Shown here piece by piece: positions 24,213-34,715 of a stretch of DNA of 64,000 bases. Each line of letters starts with the position of its first letter. Position 1 is the stretch's first letter. The stretch covers positions 239,042,415 to 239,106,414 of the forward strand of contig NC_133656.1 in NCBI RefSeq assembly GCF_009905375.1, given 5' to 3'. The stretch is from Apium graveolens (lineage: Eukaryota > Streptophyta > Magnoliopsida > Apiales > Apiaceae). The translations under genes were made by a program, and so were the position numbers. The notes under the pieces are model-generated. The model ran no database searches. It was not told where the DNA came from and worked only from the letters and a program-made list of their open reading frames with translations.

Positions 24213-25427
24213 CTGGCTGCTTGATGAACTAGCTTCATTTTCCTCAAAATCAGCCATGAGAGCTAAGTTGACATATTCCACATCTTCATCCTCTTCTTCT
24301 CCATCAGCTGCCCAGTCTTTCTCTTGAGTAATGAAAGCCCTCACCTTTTGCTTGAGCAGATCAAAATATTTCTTTTTGTAATCTACTTGGTCAAATTTCT
24401 TCTTTTCAGAAGTTGGCTTTCTGCACTCACTTGCAAAGTGTCCACTTGTACCACAATTGTAACACTTGAACTTGGATTTGTCCACCATGTTCTTATGAGG
24501 TTTAGTGGCTCTAGTGTTTTTCCTAAATTTCATCTTTGCAAATCTCCTGGACAGAAATGCAAGATGCTCATCAATACTATCAGAGTCATCTTGACTGGAG
24601 TTGTCTTCATTCTCAGGAACTTGCTCTTTACCCTTGCTTGATTCCTGATTTCTTATACCATCTTTGGAGTTTGATGTAGATCTCACAGTTTCTTGTCTGC
24701 ATTCTCTCTCATTTTCAGCTACCAATGCAACTGAACCTCCTTTCTTTCTCCCCTTCTCCAATACCTCATCCTGTTCCAGCTCTAGTTCATAAGTCTTCAA
24801 GATTCCATATAATCTTTCAAGAGTGAAGTCCTTATAATCTTGAGAGTTTCTCAAGAAGACAGTCATGGGTTTCCATTCCTTTGGCAAGGATCTTAAGAAT
24901 TTAAGATTTGAATCCTTCACCTGGTACATTCTACCATACAACTTCAGTCCATTCAACAGCTTTTGGAATCTGTTGAATGTGTCATTTAAAGATTCATTTT
25001 CTTTAAAATGGAAATACTCATACTGTTGAATGAGAAGCTGCATTTTGTTCTCTTTTACTTGTTCTGTACCTTCACACAGTAGCTGAACTGTGTCCCAAAC
25101 CTCTTTGGCAGTTGTGCAATTTATCACATTATCAAACATATCCTTGTCAAGACCATTAAACAAAATGTTCATAGCCTTCTTATCCTTGTGGACTTCTTCT
25201 GTGTCTTCCATAGTCCATTCTGCTCTCGGTTTTGGAATGGATTGACCAACAGCAATTGTGGCCGTAGCAACTATGGCTACTTTGTGGGGAATGTGAGGAC
25301 CATTCTCAATGCAGTTTACATAACCTTCATCTTGGGAGAGTAGATGAATGTGCATTTTCACCATCCAGTGGTGATAACTGTCTTTGTCAAGAACTGGGAT
25401 TTTTACTCCAATATCCTTCTTACTCAT
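23013..25427 (-). CDS. gag: SIRE-B Gag, 804 codons, long Sirevirus type
   Basis: Structural precursor of the virus-like particle, open over its whole length. Residues 1-210 form the copia gag core (start [19 protein letters not shown] and LLIQQYEYF segments). Residues 322-335 are a CCHC knuckle ([14 protein letters not shown]). Residues 415-510 are coiled-coil-like. Residues 542-566 hold STD/YPL/HPL repeats encoded by the 9-bp motif (23810-23733). Residues 661-674 form a second Cys/His cluster (CAHCSSVNHLSANC). The tail is Met/Pro/Asn-rich. Sirevirus Gag proteins are known for such C-terminal extensions. The frame ends at a TGA 13 bases before pol begins in another frame. Bases 24212-22994 of this gene and its junction to pol behave like an intron, absent from SIRE-C. 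Confidence 0.9.
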   Translation of the reverse strand: MSKKDIGVKIPVLDKDSYHHWMVKMHIHLLSQDEGYVNCIENGPHIPHKVAIVATATIAVGQSIPKPRAEWTMEDTEEVHKDKKAMNILFNGLDKDMFDNVINCTTAKEVWDTVQLLCEGTEQVKENKMQLLIQQYEYFHFKENESLNDTFNRFQKLLNGLKLYGRMYQVKDSNLKFLRSLPKEWKPMTVFLRNSQDYKDFTLERLYGILKTYELELEQDEVLEKGRKKGGSVALVAENERECRQETVRSTSNSKDGIRNQESSKGKEQVPENEDNSSQDDSDSIDEHLAFLSRRFAKMKFRKNTRATKPHKNMVDKSKFKCYNCGTSGHFASECRKPTSEKKKFDQVDYKKKYFDLLKQKVRAFITQEKDWAADGEEEDEDVEYVNLALMADFEENEASSSSSQVITTDVTQLTKEECNDAFNDMSTELYHLRVSLKSLAKENSRIKENNLFLSDRNAVLEDKLIDLEKTKLHCISVENELAESVKKVEILSNQLKREQEVIKAWKTSRDVSAQFAKVQGIESFCETAWDKNKKKLELIDGLSTDVESTDDESYPLKEEKEHPLKVPQLKQADVSKSGNLKKLNKKFGSTSKNFVKEEASTSKDVSKVNIGHMTLEQLKNRLKVVEDKKETKRKSNRNGKVGVNKHNNYTPDKYAPRKSCAHCSSVNHLSANCKSIKKIPMPVPSSMPNMSASPLHAMPVMSQQNPYAHFANMPYFNNPYLAPFSMPQMPYNMPMWNNMFAQSMPYHIPNVLNDSVTNPTPQPTTSKTKVDSKLPKSKDAGGMKSRRKANKNGPKETWVPKST

Positions 25428-25474
25428 CTTTGTTAGTTTCCAAGATCTTTAAACTCTTTGTTTGTCAAGAGCTT

Positions 25475-25486
25475 GCTCTGATACCA
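25475..25486 (-). other. Primer-binding site of SIRE-B (initiator tRNA-Met)
   Basis: The plus strand reads GCTCTGATACCA, two bases from the 5' LTR edge at 25489. Confidence 0.92.
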
Positions 25487-25488
25487 AT

Positions 25489-26547
25489 TGTTATTCCTAG
25501 TGGACTAACAATGAGATTTACAGAAGGGGGGGTTGAATGTAAATCTCAAAACTTTTTCAAGTTTTGAGCAGTTTGAAAGGCTATGTGTTCAAGATAAACA
25601 AGTGTGTGAATTGCTTTAAGCTAATACAGACAGATATATATTCAAACACTAATGTAAAGAACACAACAGACCTTAAAAACTTTTCTGGTGGATTGTTGTT
25701 CCACCAGAGATGGTATTTCAGAAAATCTGTGATTCAAGAAGTTGATCACAGCTGCGTCCTAGTACAAACTAGATAATTTTTCTCTCAGGATTTTTCTAAA
25801 CAGCTCTGAAAAAATTCTTATCTAATTACTAGCTGCTACTTGGTTTATATATCACCAAGTTTACAAGTGAAGACAAGGATAAAAATACAATAATAAAATA
25901 AGTTCTCCACTTGTTTTTACTCCAGTTCACTCCAATACATTGTTGACTATTGCCTCTTTATACTAGAGTAGAACGGCTGCTTTTTCTGATGTTCCTGAAA
26001 TTAGGCTGCCACATCTCAGTTGTCTCTGTTAACCCATGTGCATTTGTCTGCAGTTACAACTACCACTTATCAACTGCTATTTAACAGATCATCCGTTGAA
26101 GCCTTCATCCGTTGATGGATTTATCCGTTGATGTGTTAGCAGTTGAAGCTCTATCCGTTGATGCACTCATCCGTTGAAGGATGTTATCCGTTGAAGCTTT
26201 AGAGACATCCGTTGAAGCTTTGTTTCTCATCCGTTGAAGGTCTTTAAGTTATCCGTTGACACCACTTCATTTATACAAATTAACAAGGCATGAAATATTT
26301 ACAATTGGCCTTCCTATCTGCATATCCTCTAGTAGTCAACATGACTTATAATTTCCCTCAACTTCTAAGAATAATATCTCAAATTCAGAGACTGAAATAT
26401 GCTACAACACTAGACTTATTTCTAAGTAAAGCTACACCATCAACGGATAGCCAAAGTGGTCTTATCCGTTGAGGCTACAAACACTAGATTTCTACTTAAG
26501 TGTTTTGTTAAACATATCATCAAACTAATGCACATATATTCCTAACA
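25489..26547 (-). repeat. 5' LTR of SIRE-B
   Basis: TGTTATTCC at 25489 to CCTAACA at 26547, 1059 bp, matching the 3' LTR with scattered substitutions and small indels. TATA box at 25844-25851. Nine exact ATCCGTTGA copies lie at 26091-26259, upstream of the TATA box by about 240 bp, and an inverted pair is at 26440-26472. The right flank is the Copia-2 pol tail. Confidence 0.93.
26091..26259 (-). promoter_or_regulatory. ATCCGTTGA motif array in the SIRE-B 5' LTR
   Basis: Nine exact copies of ATCCGTTGA plus one decayed copy in 169 bp, mostly followed by AG or TG and spaced irregularly (about 13 to 25 bases). The same arrays are at 13942-14110 in the 3' LTR and at 52004-52159 in SIRE-C. Conserved repeated motifs in LTRs have been described for Sireviruses as a group. 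A role in transcription control is inferred from the position upstream of the TATA box. Confidence 0.75.
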
Positions 26548-28338
26548 CACACATAACAACATAGCAGACCCACTCACAAAGCTACTTTATGAAAGTCACT
26601 TTGATCGTCATAAAGACAAGATGTGTATTAGATACCAGAGTGATTGGCTTTAGTACAAGTGGGAGATTGAAAGGAATATGTCCTAAGTCCAATCATGTAT
26701 TAGGATTTAGGAATAACTTTTTTATGTAATCTGTTTTGATTTCATTGATATTAATAAAAGACTTGTTTTATTTTTATTACGGGCTCTATCTATTTAAGTG
26801 TTTAAATAAGATATACCATAGTTTAGAGTAAAGCTTTTTATGGATTATAATGAGATCATAATAGTGAGACCTAAAAGATGATAACTCTAAACTTAAATAG
26901 TTCCTGATCATAAGATTACTAACTGGTAATTAATAATCCGCAGAGATCGGTACATACTATGCTTGCTTCATTATGAAGGATGTCTGTTCTCATAGACATT
27001 TGTGTGGTGACACTATAGCTAGTATGTATGTGCTTATTATAGAATAAGTTCACTGAACATGACTCGCACAGCTGAACAACTGATGGAGTTCACTCACGTG
27101 TCAACAGTTGTTCACATAGTGATAGTTGTACAAGTATCCTTAGACTTGAGGTCATCATAGTCATCTTGTGTACACTGAACTATGCTTTGGTTTAGTTCTT
27201 AGTCTCCAGGGACAATTATTAGGGCTCTACTGGGTATAGGAATTTGTACACGAAGATAGTGTATGATCAATATAGGATCTACCCCTTCCAGTGAAGGAAG
27301 CGAATGTTCAAGGCTGATCCACTTATGCTAGTTCAGGAATCTTTGGCCAGAGTGAATGAAATTAGAAAGGAGTTTCTAATTTGCATAGAACTACGCATAG
27401 TAAATGGTAAGCAGGTGATTAAATTAGATAGGCTTGACACGAGATCCATGCCTTGTATTTAATCGGGACATTGTAGGGTAGAAGGAGTTTATTGTACGGT
27501 AACTATTCACTGAATAGGTTCTTGATATTCTAAGCAGTGAATTCATATTATCCGGATAGTCGCGATATGCTGAGAAGTATCCCTCACGATGTAGAATAAA
27601 TGTGATTAATTAATTAATCATATTTAATAAATTAGAGAATTTATATAAATAATGATAAAATAGTTTTATTATTATTTATTTCTACTACCGGCTTAATATT
27701 GAACCTACAGGGTCACACCATAAAAAGAGAATGATTTAATGGTGGAGGAATTAATTAATAATGGCTAATAATTATTTATTTGTGAAATAAATAATTAATT
27801 GGCAAATTTAATAATTGATTAAATGAGATTTAATTGATTATAAATTAATTAAGAAAAGTTCTTAATATTATTAATTAAGGATTTAATTTTTGGAAATTAA
27901 ATCAAGAGAGAGAATTATTTCTAAAGTGTTTAGAAAAAGGATTAATAATTAAAAGGTGTTTTAATTATTAATGAGAATAATAAATGGGATAATAATAATA
28001 ATATTTATGGAAAAATTTCAGCTGAAAATTTTGCCTATAAATATACTATTATAGACCCTATTTTTATTCTAACATTGGAACCCCAAAACCCAAAAAGTTT
28101 GAAAAACCCAATTCTCTCCACCTCCTTCCTCCTCCTTAACATCGTTTTCTTGGTGGATACCGATGGAGTGCTTCACACTTGAGGAGCAACTGCTAAGGAT
28201 CTCTGATCGTTGTCTCCGAATTATTTTAAAGGTTAGATTCGATCTCTCGAATTTTTATTCATGATCTGTATGCTTTTATGTGGATTTTATGTGTGTAAAA
28301 GTGTTTTGCCATGCCCCCGCTGCGATTAAAATCTAACA
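26548..28338 (+). mobile_element. Copia-2 (plus) remnant: last pol codons, polypurine tract, 3' LTR
   Basis: Bases 26550-26653 encode the end of a copia RNase H region (ADPLTK...SDWL, stop TAG at 26651). GTGGGAGAT at 26659-26667 is the polypurine tract, then the LTR begins. The rest of the element is missing to the left, where SIRE-B lies. The family is the same as the minus-strand element at 33031-41040. Confidence 0.88.
26668..28338 (+). repeat. 3' LTR of Copia-2 (plus), 1671 bp
   Basis: Starts TGAAAGGAATATGTCC and ends AAATCTAACA at 28338, with a TATAAATA box at 28036-28043. It matches the LTRs at 33031-34700 and 39369-41040, which are in the opposite orientation. The AT-rich interval 27590-27960 carries many ATTAATTAAT-like stretches. 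Bases 28339 onward are the leader of the FAR1-related pseudogene. Confidence 0.9.
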
Positions 28339-28541
28339 TATCTCTCCTCTGCTCTCTCTCTTCAATAGTTCTCTCTCTTCAATCGTTCTCGTCTCTCTCG
28401 ATCGATCTCATCTGTTTTCCGATTGAATATTAAATATTGACCTCATTTATTCATCTATGTTGATACTTCTCTCTGATTGATTGTTCTATCTTAGTGTTTT
28501 CAGGTTATCGTTAAACTTTGTTACTTGATTAGTACTCAGAG

Positions 28542-31500
28542 ATGATTATAGCTGATTTGAATAAAATTAGAGACAGTCAAGGTAAATAATCTCATTTTCA
28601 GCTTAAATTAGCTCTTGATATTATGTTTTATTTGTTCATTTGTTGATCTTTATCCTGATGAACTTTTTATATAGTATTAATGTTGTAGATTTGTTTTTTG
28701 TTTTGTTTTTCATTCGATTTATGTGTTTGAGTAGATTTTTGTATATGAATTTGTGAAATTTATATATTTTTATAGAGTGTTCAAATTTTTCGTTTGTTTG
28801 TGTTTATTTCAGTGATCGTCTTTTTAAATATTAGTGGTTTTATTTGATATTGTAATGTTACTTGTCTTTTATTTGCATATTTTAATAATATTTTTATTAT
28901 TAGTTAGTGAAAATTATTAAAAAATACATTCTTTATATCTTACATTGTTTGTCTTTTATAAATATGTTTGTTTTTAGGTTCTACTTGTGGTGATTCGTCT
29001 CGGATTAGCAGTGATATTGGTACTGAAGTTGTTAATGAAGTGACTTCAATTGAAAGTGAAAGTAATGTAAGCATAACTCCCGATGGTAGTTTGAATTACA
29101 TACCTTGTTCTGTTGGTGATACTAGTATACCCTTTACCAATCAGATTTTTGATTCTCTAGATAAAGGTTACAAGTTTTACAAGAATTATGGTCGATTAGG
29201 TGGTTTTACTGTACGTAAGACAACTGAGAAGACAGATGATGATGGACGTGTTCTGCTGAAGCATTTTGTTTGTAGTTGTGAAGGTTTTAACGATCTTAAG
29301 AATGATGCAAATCCAGCAGTTAAGAAAAGGAGGACAGTTTCTAGGAGATGTAGATGCAAAGCGAAGATGATTTTGAAGTATATGTTTCCTGATAAGTATA
29401 TTGTTAAGACTTTTGTTGAGCTACATAGTCATCCGTTAGCTGATAAAAATGATCGTCAGTTTTTTAGGGTTAACAGGGAGATGGATATTAGTTTAAGAAA
29501 TCTTTGTTATAATGGTGCAAAAGTTAATATTGGTTCCAGCAAGATGTTTAACTTTGCTAAAGAAATGTATGGCGGATATGCAAATGTAGGTGCGAACTTG
29601 CGAGATTTTTGAAATTTCAGTAGGCATCTGAAATTATTCATTGGAGATAATGATGCGCAAATGATTATTGATAAATTCAAACGTATTTAGCAGAATTCTG
29701 AAGGCTTCTATTTTGCTTTTGATGTTGATTCTTCTAGTCACCTAAACAAGTTGTTTTGGTCTGATGTTATTGGTCGGAGGAACTTTTAGTTGTATGGCGA
29801 TGCAGTGTCATTTGATGCAACCTTTGATACCAATAGATAATTTTACTATTTTAACATTTGTAGTATTTTATGCAATGATTGATAATGTTTACTATTCAAC
29901 TTCCAAGTGTTTAAGATTCTTGATGTTTTATTTAGTGCTTAATATACTGATGATTTTGTAGATTATTTTTTTGCACGTCTATTTTTTGTAGATTCAAGTT
30001 TTTAATACTCTGATTTTTATTGTATTATTTGTTGTGATATTTTTTTAAAAAACTGGTATAATATGATTTTTGCGCCTTTCACTGGTGTGGATAAGCATTA
30101 TAGATGTGTGACTTTTGCGGCTTGTCTTTTATCACATGAGAGTATTGTTGATTATAGTTGGGCTTTTGATCATTTAGTGAAGGCAATGGGACGAAATCCG
30201 GTTGTCATTGTTACAGATCAATGTCCTGCTATGAAAGTAGCTGTTCGTGATGTTTTTTCTGAAGTGAATGGTTTAGTTGCTACTAAACACCGTTTATGCA
30301 TGTGGCATATTATGGAAAAATTTCCAGTAAAGGTATGATTTTCATTTTTTTTAACAGCCTAGTATTAATACATTATATTATGTACTTATTTTATTTTTTA
30401 TGTAACCTTTACAGCTTGGTAATCGATTATGCAAAGAAACGGTTTTTATGGAAAAGATGAAAATGTACATATGGTCACCTGTTATAGAAATTGAGGAGTT
30501 TGAGAGGGGATGGGAAACAGTTCTCAAGGAATTTAACTTAGAAAGCAATAAGTGGCTGGAAGATTTGTATGCCTTAAGGGCATCATGAATTCCAGTTTTT
30601 TTTAGAAATGAAGCAATATTTGGGTTAATGAGGACTACATCGAGATCTGAAAGTGAAAATTCTTTTTTTGCTCAATTTCACCAACAAGGAGATACATTAT
30701 CTGAGTTTTGGTTACGATTTTGAGAGTGCTATGGATAGACAAAGAAATTAGGCTGCTAGATTGGATGAGGAGTCAAAGTCAAGTGTGCCTACTACATTTT
30801 CCACATGGTTTATTGAAGATGATGTTGCTCGTTTATTCACACGTACTGTTTTTTACCAAGTTCAGGAGGAAATTTTTGCATCTTGTGTGGATATGCAAAT
30901 TAAGCGTATGAGCAATGAAGTTGATGGTGTTACTTGTTTTGATATCAAGGATGTGAAAGTCAATGACACACTTTTTAAGGTAATATTTTTAAATATTATT
31001 ATTTTTATCCCCCCTGCCTACTATTCAAAATAATTTTGCAATCACTTTTGATATATTATTCAAATGATCAATTCCATATTTTTTTCATATTATGTAATTG
31101 TAAAGAATACAATTGTATGTCTTTTATGAATTTTTACTTCAGTTGTATTGCTTTCTGATTTATTAAGTAGTTATTTGTTTTTTTACATGTATTATTTTAG
31201 TGATTGGTAGATGATATTTTTGTGATTTGTCCTAAATATATTTGTGATTTTTATTTTGTATTTTTGTAATTTTTCCCCCAGGTCTCTATGAGTATGAACC
31301 ATGTTGTGTGTTCTTGCAAGAAATTTGTTATGTGTGGTATTGTATGCAAACATTCATTTTGTGGGTTAAAACAAATTGGAGTAACAAAGTTTTCTAAAAG
31401 TCTTGTTCTTAATCATTGGATGATAAATGCTGGGAGTGGAACTTCATCAAATTTAGATTTGGTAACCAATGCTTGTTTTAAGTTGGAGCATGTATCTTTG

Positions 31501-31872
31501 AAACTGACAAATATCTAGTTTGATTTTCGTCAAGCTGTTGACAAGGCTGGAGTTAATATAGACAAGTTGGGTCATGTACACTCAACTATAAAGCAATTGA
31601 ATACTGATCTTGATGATCAAGATGAATCTGCTGTTACTTTTACCAAAAAAGATCACGTGGCTGCTATGGTTGGGCAGCAACCTTCAGAAGAAGTTACTAT
31701 TCTTGCCCCTAATATTTGCAAGAATAAAGGCAATTATTTTAAGAGGCTGATGAGTGATAGAGAAAAAATAGTGATCAAATCGAAAAAACGGATTCAGAAG
31801 TGCGCACTATGTCAGACAACTACTCATGATGCCAGAATATGTGAAAAAAGGAAGAATGCGAAGGCCAAATAA
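28542..31872 (+). pseudogene. FAR1/FHY3-related (MULE transposase-derived) gene, spliced and decayed
   Basis: FAR1-related proteins are domesticated Mutator-like transposases acting as nuclear DNA-binding factors. Exons I can place: 28542-28581 (ATG, donor AG|GTAAAT), 28978-29836, 30056-30332 (donor AAG|GTATGA), 30415-30979 (acceptor TTTACAG) and 31282-31872 (acceptor CCCCCAG). Domains: FAR1 zinc-binding region (FVCSCEGF, RRCRCKAKM), transposase core with SFDATF, VTDQCPAMK and SRSESENSFF, SWIM finger (CSC...CKH) and a final knuckle (CALCQTTTHDARIC). In-frame stops occur at 29610, near 29689, in the transposase core and at 31516, and there is an extra T near 30720. Both splice sites of intron 2 look mutated. 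A CT-rich leader (28340-28420) abuts the Copia-2 LTR. It could be a former host gene or the transposase of a MULE; no terminal inverted repeats were found. Confidence 0.85.
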
Positions 31873-32154
31873 AAAGTGAAAAAAGTAAAGAATGTGAAAG
31901 TAGTAGTTGTTGATGGAGAGAAAGCTGGATGACTGTTTTTGATGATATTACTTTTTAATTTTCATTTATTTCTTAAATTGTTGGTAATTTTACTGTTTGG
32001 ATATTATGGTACATTTCAAGTGAGTAGTTCGCCGATATTGTTTATTATAATTGTTTTTTTATACTGATTGCCGTCTCTAAATTTCGAAGTTGCTATTACT
32101 ATTTTTCTGGTTAATTTTGAATATTGATTGTTATTTTAATATGATTTTTATGAG

Positions 32155-32240
32155 AAATTGACCAAAATGTCACTATTTCAGTAAAAAAAATGACCAAAAT
32201 GTCACTTTTCAAAATTATGATCTAAAATGTCACTTTTTAA
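32155..32240. repeat. Two to three tandem AAAATGTCAC units
   Basis: ACCAAAATGTCACTATTTC, ACCAAAATGTCACTTTTC and CTAAAATGTCACTTTTT follow one another at spacings of roughly 35 bases. Such units occur near the ends of some plant DNA transposons, but no partner end was found. Confidence 0.6.
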
Positions 32241-32618
32241 CTGGGTATCGTGTAGAATTTTGAAAATAAGGCAAAACGATATACAAAATACCATTTTGCT
32301 ATTGTTTTTAACATTCCAAGGTTACAAACGTTAGATGAACTAACGTTTTGTGTGTATGTCTTTTTTCTTATATTTTTTTACTTTTAAGTTTTGGGTTTTT
32401 TTGTCTTTCTTCTTATTTTTAAATTTCTTTTGATGTATTGTTTAGGGATCCGAAAACATCAGTTAATATTACGTTTTCGATAATTCTTTTTATTTAATAT
32501 TTTTAAAATTTAAGATTATAACATAATTTAACAATTTTTAACATTTAGGGTTCACTAATCCCCTTTTGGGTTTAGAAATATTAAAAAAGAAATTAATAAA
32601 TATTACACCGGGCCTAGA

Positions 32619-32668
32619 GGCCCTAAACCCTAGAGGATAAACCCTAATTTAAGTTAGGGTTTAGGGCC
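32619..32668. repeat. Telomere-like inverted repeat
   Basis: Arms GGCCCTAAACCCT (32619-32631) and AGGGTTTAGGGCC (32656-32668) are perfect 13-bp inverses. Both contain the plant telomere unit TTTAGGG/CCCTAAA, and further CCCTAA and GTTAGGG copies lie in the loop. Confidence 0.85.
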
Positions 32669-33030
32669 ATTAGGGTCTAAATCCTAGAAACCGAAAATGT
32701 AAAATTTAAAATAAATAATTTATTTTTTTATAAAAATGTTAATTTTTGATTTATATCAAGAGTAACAAGTGATACTTATATTATCTTTAGTGATATATTA
32801 TTTGAATGCTAGTGATTTACAGGCAGTATGTTAATGATTATTGTAGTTTATTGGTCTATACTTGAAAATTTACTTGTATTTTTTGTAAACAAAATCAGGT
32901 TTCTGTGACTAACAATCATAATGTATGTTATTGCAAGAAGTTTATTATGTTTTGGACTAATCTAACATTATAAACATTACAATTACAAAAATCTTTAAAG
33001 ACTGATATTGTAATTTTCAGAGCTTCTTTA

Positions 33031-34700
33031 TGTTGGATTTTAAACGCAGCGGGGCATGGCAAAACACTTTCACACATATAAAATCCAAATAAAAGCATAT
33101 AAATCGTGAATAAAAATTCGAGGGATCGAATCTAACCTTTTAAAATAATTCGGAGACAACGATCAGAGATCCTTAGCAGTTGCTCCTCAAGTGTGAAGCA
33201 CTCCACCGGTATCCACCAAGAAAACGATGTTAAGGAGGAGGAAGGAGGTGGAGAGAATTGGGTTTTCCAAACTTTTTGGGTTTTCGGGTTCGATGTGGGT
33301 TAGAATAAAATAGGGTCTATAATCGTGTATTTATAAGGAAAATTTTCAGCTGAAATTTTCCCATAAATAATATTATTATTATCCCATTTATTATTCTCAT
33401 TAATAATTAAAACACCTTTTAATTATTAATCCTTTTTCTAAATACTGTAGAAATAATTCTCTCTCTTGATTTAATTTCCAAAAATTAAATTCTTAATTAA
33501 TAATATTAAGAACTTTTCTTAATTAATTTATAATCAATTAAATCTCATTTAATCAATTATTAAATTTGCCAATTAATTATTATTTCATAAATAAATAATT
33601 ATTAGCCATTATTAATTAATTATTCCACCATTAAATCATTCTCTTTTTATGGTGTGACCCTGTAGGTTCAATATTAAGCCGGTAGTAGAAATAAATAATA
33701 ATAAAACTATTTTATCATTATTTATATAAATTCTCTAATTTATTAAATATGATTAATTAATTAATCACATTTATTCTACATCGTGAGTGATGCTTCTCAA
33801 CATATCGCGACTATCCGGATAATATGAATTCACTGCTTAGAATACCAAGAACCTGTCAGTGAATAGTTACCGTACCATAAACTCCTTCTACCCTACAATG
33901 TCCCGATTAAATACAAGGCATGGATCTTGTGTCAAGCCTATCTAATTCAATCACTTGCTTACCATTTACTATGCGTAGTTCTATGCAAATTAGAAACTCC
34001 TTTCGAATTTCATTCACTCTGGCCAGAGATTCCTGAACTAGCATAAGTGGATCATCCTTGAACATTCGCTTCCTTCACTGGAAGGGGTAGATCCTTTATT
34101 GATCATACACTATCTTCGTGTACAAATTCCTATACCCAGAAGAGCCCTAATAATTGTCCCTGGAGACTAAGAACTAAACCAAAGCAAGTTCAGTGTACAC
34201 AAGATGACTATGAAGACCTCAAGTCTAAGGATACTTGTACAACTATCACTAGGTGAACAACTGCTGACACGTGAGTGAACTCCATCAGTTGTTCAGCTGT
34301 GCGAGTCATGTTTAGTGAACTTATTCCATAATAAGCACCTACATACTAGCTATAGTGTCACCACACAAATGTCTATGAGAACAGACATCCTTCATAATGA
34401 AGCAAGCATAGTATGTACCGATCTTTGCGGATTATTAATTATCAGTTAGTAATCCTACGACCATGAACTATTTAAGTTTAGAGTTATCATCTTTTTAGGT
34501 CTCACTATTATGATCTCATCATAATCCATAAAAAGCTTTACTCTAAACTATGGTATATCTTACTTAAACACTTAAATAGATAGAGCCCGTAATAAAAATA
34601 AAACAAGTCTTTTATTAAAATCAATGAAATCAAAACAGATTACATAAAGAGTTATTCCTAAATCCTAATACATGATTGGACTTAGGACATATTCCTTTCA
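33031..34700 (-). repeat. 3' LTR of Copia-2 (minus)
   Basis: TGTTGGATTTT at 33031 to ATTCCTTTCA at 34700. Adjoining it on the right, ATCTCCCACTTGTAC (34701-34715) is the polypurine tract in reverse. It is inverted relative to the LTR at 26668-28338. Confidence 0.92.
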
Positions 34701-34715
34701 ATCTCCCACTTGTAC
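34701..34715 (-). other. Polypurine tract of Copia-2 (minus)
   Basis: The minus strand reads GTACAAGTGGGAGAT immediately before the LTR start TGAAAGG. The same tract precedes the plus-strand LTR at 26668. Confidence 0.8.

Larger units (their letters stand above)
13337..26547 (-). mobile_element. Complete Sirevirus-lineage Ty1/copia element SIRE-B (13.2 kb) with env-position ORF
   Basis: Order on the minus strand: 5' LTR (26547-25489), tRNA-Met primer-binding site, gag (25427-23013), pol with PR, IN, RT and RNase H (22999-19669), a 0.55-kb spacer, a long third coding region (19114-14588), polypurine tract (14413-14399) and 3' LTR (14398-13337). The long Gag with a C-terminal extension, the third ORF after pol and the repeated motifs in the LTR fit the Sirevirus (SIRE/Maximus) lineage. 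Both LTRs are full length, 1059 and 1062 bp, with several visible differences. The flanks do not match: GTTTT on the left and CACAC on the right, and they belong to different elements, so there is no target-site duplication. Two frameshifts in pol and stops in the third ORF make it non-functional. Confidence 0.92.
31873..33030. other. AT-rich DNA after the FAR1-related pseudogene
   Basis: Contains the presumed 3' UTR, a short tandem repeat of TGACCAAAATGTCAC-like units (32155-32240) and a telomere-like palindrome (32619-32668). Nothing else is recognised. It ends at the Copia-2 LTR at 33031. Confidence 0.6.

Noticed and set aside
26091..26259. Regularly repeated 9-mer array, at first sight CRISPR-like
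   Set aside because: Repeats are only 9 bp, spacing is irregular, and the array is part of an LTR in a plant genome. It is a Sirevirus LTR motif array.
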